NCBI GenBank assembly: GCA_030248065.1
Contig: JASAMV010003880.1
Coordinates: forward strand, 1 to 64,000
Source: Rhynchonema sp. JSB1_4
Lineage: Eukaryota > Nematoda > Chromadorea > Monhysterida > Xyalidae
Direction: 5' to 3'
Length of the DNA stretch: 64,000 bases
Under the pieces are notes generated by a model that was given only the letters and a program-made list of their open reading frames with translations, had not been told where the DNA came from and did no database searches. The position numbers were made by a program, and so were the translations under genes. Shown here piece by piece: positions 57,701 through 64,000 of the stretch (position 1 is its first letter; each line of letters begins with the position of its first letter).

Positions 57701-58774
57701 TTCATCTGATCTGACCGCCTACCAGTGCGCAATCCTCAATACGCGTGGGTATGGTACCTGAACGCCCTTGTTCCAGTCCTGTCTCCAACTGTCCGTGATT
57801 GTCATCAATCGATCGACGTCAATTGTAACGTCGCCCGCATCGCTCACTTTCATCGCCGTGATCAGATCCGTTCGGAACAGTTCCACTGGTTGGCCTTGAA
57901 ATTTCAGGCAAGGTTTTTCCTTGCGGAACTTATGGATTGATCACCGATTTGATTGTTTGATGACACTGTGCAGTGAGATGCATGCACGTTTTCGTTTCAT
58001 CCTCCTGTTGTCACATCAACGGAGGTGCATCAGGATACCGTCAGTGAGAATGCACCAGATGGTTGCGCGACTCCGAAATGTTGAAAGCACTTTCCTTCAT
58101 GAAAAGCCACTTTTATGAAACAAACATCACTTCAAAGTTCGTGGTGGAAGTGCACAAAGACCATGTTTCACAAGAAAGTTTTGCACAGCGCTCTTTTAGC
58201 CTTTTTTTAAGATTGCCATTTTATGCAAGAACTATTTATAGATCACGTGTGAGGATTAGGAATCGATCGACCAATGTCGGGTCTGGGTCTCGGCACCCAA
58301 AAAAGTGTAGGTATCGGGCGTCGGTCGGATACTCTACCCAGCGATCCCGATCACAAATCAGGGTTAACCAACCCAACCCACCATTCTGCCCGCCCTTCCT
58401 CGTGCCCGGCTTCGACCGGTTCTGTTTCGACAGATTCGAACTCGAAGCCGACGAGGGCAAGACGACGAGGTCCGACGATTCCAACTGCTCCCGTGATCGT
58501 GGTGTCATCGTTTGCTGCGCCGATCGCGTGACTTTGCGCGTCATTTTGCGTTCGTTCGTTTCGGCAGCATTTGGTGTCGATGTCGCTGTTGTTTTTGTTG
58601 TACTTTTTGGTGATGTCCGCGGACTTGTCCGATTGGTCGCCGCCTTGGTTGTCGCCGGTGGACTCATCATTTTGTTGGGTCGCGGCGACTTTGGAGAATT
58701 CTTTATGACCGCCGATGGATGATGACGCGCGCTTGTGCGACGCACCGGCGGCGATCGTGGACTCGATCTCGTGC
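45761..58774 (-). CDS. JADE-family PHD-finger protein (HBO1-complex type)
   Basis: Sixteen in-phase exons: 58774-58382, 57894-57758, 57468-57353, 56802-56639, 56267-56113, 55616-55424, 54700-54600, 54169-54005, 53528-53384, 52387-52203, 51724-51599, 51314-51265, 51112-50997, 50148-49723, 49081-48906, 46285-45761 (stop), encoding about 1,056 residues; the start is missing. An EPL1-like region ([36 protein letters not shown]) precedes a C4HC3 PHD finger (about 316-363, [14 protein letters not shown]) and an extended PHD (about 374-481, [28 protein letters not shown]). FEYWKLKRR and [13 protein letters not shown] follow. The tail is Ser/Gln/His rich with an acidic end. JADE proteins scaffold HBO1 (KAT7) with ING4/5 and MEAF6 and read histone H3. 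The exon ending 51265 uses donor GTATGT; a longer form ending GTAAGT breaks phase. Confidence 0.9.
46992..47899. mobile_element. PIF/Harbinger-like foldback, GCGTTAGC barcode
   Basis: Termini GGCCGCATTCACAATGC and GCATTGTGAAGGCGGCC with 3-bp TSD TAA (46989-46991, 47900-47902). Both arms are arrays of GCGTTAGCGTG / CACGCTAACGC units punctuated by GCATTCACAATG. Core 47200-47640 is ordinary sequence without a transposase. In the last intron of the JADE-like gene. Confidence 0.85.
48663..48875. mobile_element. Small palindromic MITE
   Basis: Arms CATCCAAAATTTTCCTAAAT ... CTGCAGATCACAAGCG and complements meet near 48768. In the last intron of the JADE-like gene, 31 bp past the donor of the preceding exon. 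Confidence 0.8.
50202..50540. repeat. Foldback with GTATACTGGCGG ends
   Basis: GTATACTGGCGGATGAAAAA at the left and CACCAGTATAC at the right are near inverted repeats; interior AAAAACCGG/CCGTTTTTT runs. Related to 52570-53034 and 12950-13350. Intron of the JADE-like gene. Confidence 0.55.
52570..53034. repeat. Foldback with CCGTTTTTTTCC runs
   Basis: Runs of GAAAAAAACGG and CCGTTTTTTTCGG in both orientations, ending CCGCCTGCCAGTATAC, the complement of the GTATACTGGCGG end at 50204. Intronic in the JADE-like gene. Confidence 0.5.
53100..53327. mobile_element. hAT-like MITE, CAGTGCTGTGG family, truncated copy
   Basis: Right end CCCACAGCACTG followed by GTCGGGAT; interior carries the GGTACAGTATCTCCCCC barcode in complement. 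The left terminus and its TSD were not found, so the left boundary is approximate. Ends 57 bp from a JADE-like exon. Confidence 0.5.
55041..55313. mobile_element. Palindromic MITE, CGTTCGAAGTCGAA family
   Basis: Arms include GGGAAACTCCCGTTCGAAGT and ACAAGCTCAACACACAGT with complements. A diverged relative lies at about 56898-57050. In JADE-like introns. Confidence 0.8.
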
Positions 58775-58869
58775 CTGAAACGTTACCTGATTTTCAAGCA
58801 AAATCAGATCAGGGCCAAAAAGTGGTACTGGCACTAGGCGCACATGCATTATTGAGTGCATGACCTTAC

Positions 58870-58904
58870 CTTGTTTTGTTTGCGAATCTCTTCTTTGCTG
58901 ATGC
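58870..58904 (-). CDS. Possible upstream micro-exon of JADE-like gene
   Basis: A 35-bp segment between acceptor GTTTCGCTCAG and donor GTAAGG that enters the 58774 exon in phase and encodes HQQRRDSQTKQ. The overlapping ATG frame (MVEFRSGISKEE) ends in the wrong phase. Short and unsupported by homology. Confidence 0.25.
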
Positions 58905-60668
58905 CTGAGCGAAACTCAACCATGAACTTAAATGAAGAAGCCTAAACCTGAGCCTGAAGAAGCGCAGTTCCATCGTGAAACATTAGGTTCGAAAAAACAG
59001 ATGGCGAAATCGGGCCGGGCCGCAGCCGCAGTACCGGTTTTTGCTTGGCAAATTTTTTGAACACAAAGAAATAAGATTAATAAGAACACATTGGACCCAA
59101 CCTTTCGTCGGTGTCGATGGTGTTTCAGCGTCCTTCATGGTGCCAGTGAAACTGAAAATGTTTCGCGCGCTTCCACTTGTGAAAAACGACTGCAAAAAGG
59201 ATGATGCGCTTAGCAGAGTTTTCACGGCCGAAATTGTGGTCGCCTGAACGCCGTTTAGGGTTCCGTCCATTGAGCGGCCATTTTCGCAGAAACTTAGCAC
59301 AAAAATTGAAAAACTTTCGGCGAAAAAACAACTTCCACTTCCACAAAAATTCCAAAACAACGCCTTGATGACGTCACTCGCAATTCGAGGAAAATTTTGA
59401 AACCTTTGACTGATGAAAAACAACAGTGGTTGACTGTCTGATGAAATCGTCTTGTTTTCAACACAAAATTCTTCAAATTTGCAGCCATTTGATTCATCTC
59501 ATCTCACGCATTCTTGCCATTAGAAAATCAGGCAATAGCCTTCCAGTTCTCTGGAAATCTATAAAACTACAGAGCACACAAGTCACAACTGTTGTTTTTC
59601 ATCTTCCAGCGCTACATGGGAAAGGCCGGGTGAGTGAATAAACTACAGTTCGGTATCGCAGCATGTGTGTGCTTTTCTTGTTTGCCTGTTGGCTGCTGCT
59701 GCTGTGCTTTGCTTCCTTGTTGCTGGCTCCTGTTCGTTTTGTTGTGATCTTTCAAAGGCCACCTAAATATTATGGGCGCAAAAAGCAAGTCTACGTGTAC
59801 GGAACTGGCTCGTTGTAAACAGTGCCTGTGCATTTCTGCGGTATGCGCACAACACTGATGTGCTGATGCACATGGGTTTAAAATACGCGCACGGAAAGTA
59901 TGGAATGCAACGCGGTGAAACATGTCTTCAATTTATGCACAAAAATGTACATGATGTGGAAATGGGAATGTGTGCATCTTCGAATCGTATTGCTGCCGCC
60001 TTGCGCATCTCCAACACGCATACGTGACCACGAAGTAGTTTCGCACTGACGGTGATCTGGTGCACCGCATGTCTGGAGGCAATTCGAATTTACAGCTCCA
60101 GAAAGCCACTGAGGTGCACAACTTACTGACAACGAGCACTCGGGCGTGCACTGTGATGAACCTACGTTTCTTTTGGAAATGTTTGCAATATCCGATTGCC
60201 TTGTGGACGTGGTTTGTAGTCATGAGATACGAATCTTTTCGACCGATTAAATATCCCATATCAAGGTATAATAATACCTTGACAAAGAGCTCTATTTGGG
60301 TTCGAAACGCCGGTGTTAATACTGTAAATCTGTGTGGTGAATCGGTCGATAAGATTCGTATATCTCATAATTATATTTCTTCTTGGTTTGAGTATCCTGA
60401 GCATATTTGCAATCTTCGTTCATCATCAGGCGACCTGTTTCAAACCCAAGTAGTTGCTCTTGGGGTGACAGAAGTAAAATGAACATTACGATATAATGTT
60501 ACCGATAAAATCACGAGCAGAATTTTTTGAAAAATAAACCAATCACCGAAAGCGCCATGCGAGGTACGGGGTAATAATGTGAGCATTAATTTGCAGATGC
60601 AGTATAAATGTTGTTTAAAAAAATGCCGCATTTTTGCAACCATATATAATAGCATGCGGCACGATTAA
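58905..60668. other. Region upstream of JADE-like gene
   Basis: Should contain the JADE-like 5' exon(s) and promoter, but none could be identified. A 140-codon open frame at 60060-60482 overlaps an equally open frame on the other strand and shows no family or splice support. Confidence 0.4.
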
Positions 60669-61895
60669 GGGCGAACTTAGGTTAAATCCGGAATCCGGAA
60701 ATAATTACATGCAAAAATAATAAACTATTTCCGGATGCAGAACACCACCTGCGTTTTTCGGAAATATTTCCGGATTCCGGTTTCCGGATGAAATTTTGGT
60801 TTTGCGTTTTCCGGAAATATTTCCGGATTCCGGATTCCGGATGAAATTTTGGTTTTGCGTTTTCCGGAAATGAAATCTGGAGTCATCAGGTCCCTCGAAC
60901 GAACAAAGAATATTTATGTCCAATAGGAATTTAAAACGCACATGGTAATGATTGTGTACATTGTCGTTCTGTCGTTGAGTCTTTTGTTTATTATTGTTGG
61001 ATTTGTACGCATTGTGTCGTCTCAATGAAAAATGATCAATTTAGTTGGGTTATTGCTGAAATAAAGTTTTCAAGCGGAGGACAGATCAAATTGGTGAACA
61101 TTTTTATACGGTAGTGCCAAATATTTTGAACAGACCTCAACATGGTGATAACAGTTATGGAAATCAGCCTGTACTGTATTACATGACTATGAAACAATCT
61201 GTCCTGTATTGTCGCAAACTTTTTAATCAAGTTACTCGCTCACCTGCACCACCCGCACATTTTGCCTACCGTACCTTGCTGTTCATCGAAGAGTTTGGTT
61301 GTAGGTTAGCAGAAGTTCGCCCTTGTACCTATCTACATCTGCAGTTTATCTGTTCATTTGTTTGTTACGATGCATATCTCATCATATGCGACTAAAATGA
61401 CGCTTCACATTCGTGAACAAAACGCAGTTAAAAACAACAAGGTATTAAATCTGGAGCAAAAGTCACATCGCTTACAATAAACTTGCACCAAATACTTAAA
61501 AAAGTGATTGGTTTGAAAAAGCAATGTATCCCTAGATCGTGTTATGTAATTTAAACAAATCAGCAACAAAGGTCATGCAGCGCAGCTTATTGTATAATGT
61601 ACAGTGTGTATTTATCAGGTGCATAAAACTGTATAACAAGGAGCGAACACATCAACGACAACTCCGAACAGCAGTTTCTGCGTGCTGTTTGGTCGAAATA
61701 TTTCCGGAAAACGCAAAAATAAAATAGTCATCCGGAATCCGGAAATATTTCCGGATTCCGGTTTCCGGATGAAATTTTGGTTTTTGCGTTTTCCGGAAAT
61801 ATTTCCGGAAAACGCAAAAATAAAAAAGTCATCCGGAAATCGGAATCCGGAAATATTTCCGGATTCCGGATTCCGTGTTCTACCTAAGTCCGCCC
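60669..61895. mobile_element. PIF/Harbinger-like element, GGGCGRACTTAGG ends
   Basis: Left end GGGCGAACTTAGGTTAAATC, right end ACCTAAGTCCGCCC, same termini as 6303-6480; both ends carry TCCGGAAATATTTCCGGA arrays. Flanks TAA/TTA do not give a clean direct TSD. The interior (60900-61680) is unrelated sequence with no recognised transposase. Confidence 0.65.
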
Positions 61896-62027
61896 TTAGA
61901 CTAATAAACACGGCATTCGCGGCATGTTTGCAAATCATGCCGCATTCGTTGCGCATGGTTGAAAAAAATATCATGTAAAATTAACAATCATGAACGCACG
62001 GGGTGCAACGCATATGCCGTAATTGTA

Positions 62028-62245
62028 TGGTCCGTCCATCAGCTCATGGCACTTTTGTTTGGGAGGTTCAGGTTCCGGTGTGAAAAATTGTTCCTCCGCA
62101 AGGCAATGTCAGAGAAAACGGCGCACAAAAACAAAATGAAAACCGATTTCTCTTTCTTTTATTTTTCGTAAGCCAACCGGAATAGCACTGGATCCTGTCA
62201 AGCTTTTCAGCTGACAAAAAGTGTCATGAGCTGATGGACGGACTA
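62028..62245. mobile_element. TA-flanked MITE, TAGTCCATCCACC family, short copy
   Basis: Termini TGGTCCGTCCATCAGCTCAT and its complement with TA at 62026-62027 and 62246-62247. The interior differs from the two longer copies. Confidence 0.75.
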
Positions 62246-62247
62246 TA

Positions 62248-62799
62248 CAAAAGAATAAGCGTAAATCGGTTATATACGAGATCAAAGGCACGCAATTCGG
62301 CTCAGCGTCTTGCCGGCGAAGGTATTACCGCCGAAGGTGAACGTGTTGATGTCAAATAGGCCATCGTTGCACTCAATCGTTATCATGAATCCATCAGACG
62401 CCGCGCCCGCCTGCAATTAGCAGGTCGTGGGACTTGGGACATCATATGCGCCCTAGCAGCTTCCGAGTTCCATTCCATCATGCAGGGTTGTAAAAAATTC
62501 TTAAATGGTTTTTTTTAATTTTTCTTTGATTTTCCGCGAAAATTTGCAAGAACGCGATAAAGACCCGCAGTGCACCCACATCACTTATGGAGAGTGTTTT
62601 TGTGATATCGGTGCGATCCAACAGTCGTTACTCTCTGTGGTAACGGACATCAAAATTGATGGTCAAATTAGAAAAATTTATTGATCAAACACACTGAATT
62701 CAGATAATCAGCTGTGTAGAAAACACTTCAACGGTCGGTCACAGAATCGCTCGTATTTAAGCGACTTCGAGCTTTCCGATTGTGTGTGACATCGAAGTA
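62248..62799. other. Intergenic stretch
   Basis: No gene or clear repeat seen between the two MITEs. Confidence 0.35.
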
Positions 62800-63126
62800 T
62801 AGTCCGTCCACCACCTCATGGCACTTTGTTGTTGCTGCTGGCTGGTTTGGTCCCTTCCTCCACGTTCTAATGAAAGAGAAATTGAGTATGAGCGATTTTG
62901 CAAAAAACTAAAAAAATAATAAAATGTGTCGAAAACGATTAAATTCGACCAAATTTAAAATTAAATTAAATTAAAATCTATAAAACACGTCGATTTCATA
63001 AAGACAACAATTTAGGAGCAAAAATAATTTTTTTCGGAAACTCAATTTCTCTTTCATTAGAACGTGGAGGAAGGGAACACGTCGGCCAGCAGCAACACAA
63101 AGTGCCATGAGCTGGTGGACGGACTA
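62800..63126. mobile_element. TA-flanked palindromic MITE, TAGTCCATCCACC family
   Basis: Termini TAGTCCGTCCACCACCTCAT and its near complement, TA on both sides (62798-62799, 63127-63128). Close to the copy at 23036-23360, including CTCAATTTCTCTTTCATTAG. Confidence 0.85.
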
Positions 63127-63737
63127 TACTACATTGTTACATGCATGCTGTGTCTCACGCATCATGGGAAGGCACAATAACATGATTTTTAGTGCATCTT
63201 AAATACCAAATACAAGTTCCATAAGTGATTTCGAGAAGAAAAAATTTCGACCCTTGAGAAAAATGACAAAAAACTGTTCGCCAAACGGCAATTCTTTGAC
63301 GTTTTAGGCCATTTTGTTCCCCCGACAAAATTTGTGAAAAAATGGTTTCAAATAAAAAATTTTTTCATATTTTTCGCATCTCTGGTGTCCCGTATTTTCC
63401 CGACCAAGTACTCCTGATCGTGAAAGCAGCTTCAACAAGTTACGCACAGAGCGATACCCAACGTGTTGCCAAAGTACCCTCAGTCTCCACATTTCCCACT
63501 GTTTTGTTCCCACTGTTCACTTTTCTAAGGTCAATATCACACATGGTGATCGGATCGATCGTGCGACTTTTTGCATTAAGGAAATTAAGGGATGCCACTA
63601 GTTTTGATCGGCGTAAAACTTGTTAAACCAGGATGTATGACAACTTCTGAGGGTTCGAGAAGTAACCTATCGTGTGAGGATATTCAAGGGACTTCTTGAA
63701 TATTTCTAGTGCCTCTACTGCATCGAACTACATGTCA

Positions 63738-63976
63738 TCAAAGAAAGAAACGAACGGCGCCAGTGTCGGTTCCGTCTGTGAAATATATTCGCAGATCGGG
63801 GTCATTCAACATGGCCAGCGGGCACGGTGTCATCGCGTTGTCTCCCGCATTGATGAGGGTGATTGCTCGCGAAGTGCCGTGGGCCACGCTGTCAGTGCCC
63901 AAGAACCCAACGAACTGCCGAATCGCGTTGTCACCTACCATTGTACCACCATTCACAACACCGGGCTCGACGCAAC
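63738..63976 (-). CDS. Terminal exon of an unidentified gene
   Basis: Follows acceptor TTTTTTCTTCGATAG with two carried-over bases and runs 78 codons to a stop at 63738. Contains CVEPGVVNGGTMVGDNAIRQ, GTSRAITLINAGDNAMTPCP and ends DGTDTGAVRFFL. Codon use and splice signal suggest real coding sequence; upstream exons lie beyond the window. Family not recognised. Confidence 0.45.
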
Positions 63977-64000
63977 CTATCGAAGAAAAAACGTTGCACA

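Noticed and set aside
58236..58381. Extension of the JADE-like exon to residues [14 protein letters not shown]
   Set aside because: The VEYPTDA similarity to a JADE N-terminal segment is tempting, but the donor at 58381 gives a phase-perfect join to RTDLITAMK, and the sequence beyond matches the dispersed GATCGGATC repeat.
60060..60482. 140-codon plus-strand open frame
   Set aside because: An overlapping open frame exists on the other strand, no family similarity was recognised, and AT-rich composition in the second half argues against coding.

Overview
This is animal nuclear DNA. Every recognisable gene is split by introns with GT..AG junctions, and acceptors are mostly of the TTTCAG/TTTGCAG type. 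The proteins (a ZnT6-type SLC30 protein, an AQP11/12-type aquaporin, a TMEM144-type membrane protein and a JADE-type PHD-finger protein) are metazoan families. The TTTCAG acceptors would suit a nematode or another small invertebrate, but I cannot name the taxon.

Layout. 1-5020 is a giant imperfect palindrome of nested, GC-rich, minisatellite-like transposons, followed to 7157 by more foldback elements, three of which sit inside a tRNA-like gene. 7801-8834 (+) is a small secreted/anchored protein of unknown function. 9604-15516 (+) is the complete ZnT6 homologue in 5 exons; its introns are stuffed with nested elements. 18028-20069 (+) is the complete aquaporin in 4 exons. 25022-24091 (-) is a membrane protein with a PPxY motif. 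41770-27155 (-) is the complete TMEM144 homologue in 11 exons; its second intron is about 9 kb, nearly all of it a composite transposon block. 41923-44386 is a TIR element carrying gene-like exons on both strands. 58774 (or 58904)-45761 (-) is the JADE homologue in at least 16 exons, 5' end not found. 58905-63737 is repeat-rich with no supported gene. 63976-63738 (-) is the terminal exon of an unidentified gene that runs off the window. Exon joins were checked by eye for reading phase and by comparison with remembered family sequence; no search was run.

The most striking content is the repeat fraction. Many elements can be bounded to the base from target-site duplications (TSDs): 8-bp TSDs with CAGTG.../CAGGG... 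termini (hAT-like), TA TSDs (Tc1/mariner-like) and 3-bp TSDs (PIF/Harbinger-like). Most are palindromic, and many carry their own short 'barcode' motif repeated many times in both arms. Several are nested two or three deep, and in two cases the empty site is visible in the same window. The five supported genes show no obvious common pathway; they look like ordinary single-copy neighbours.
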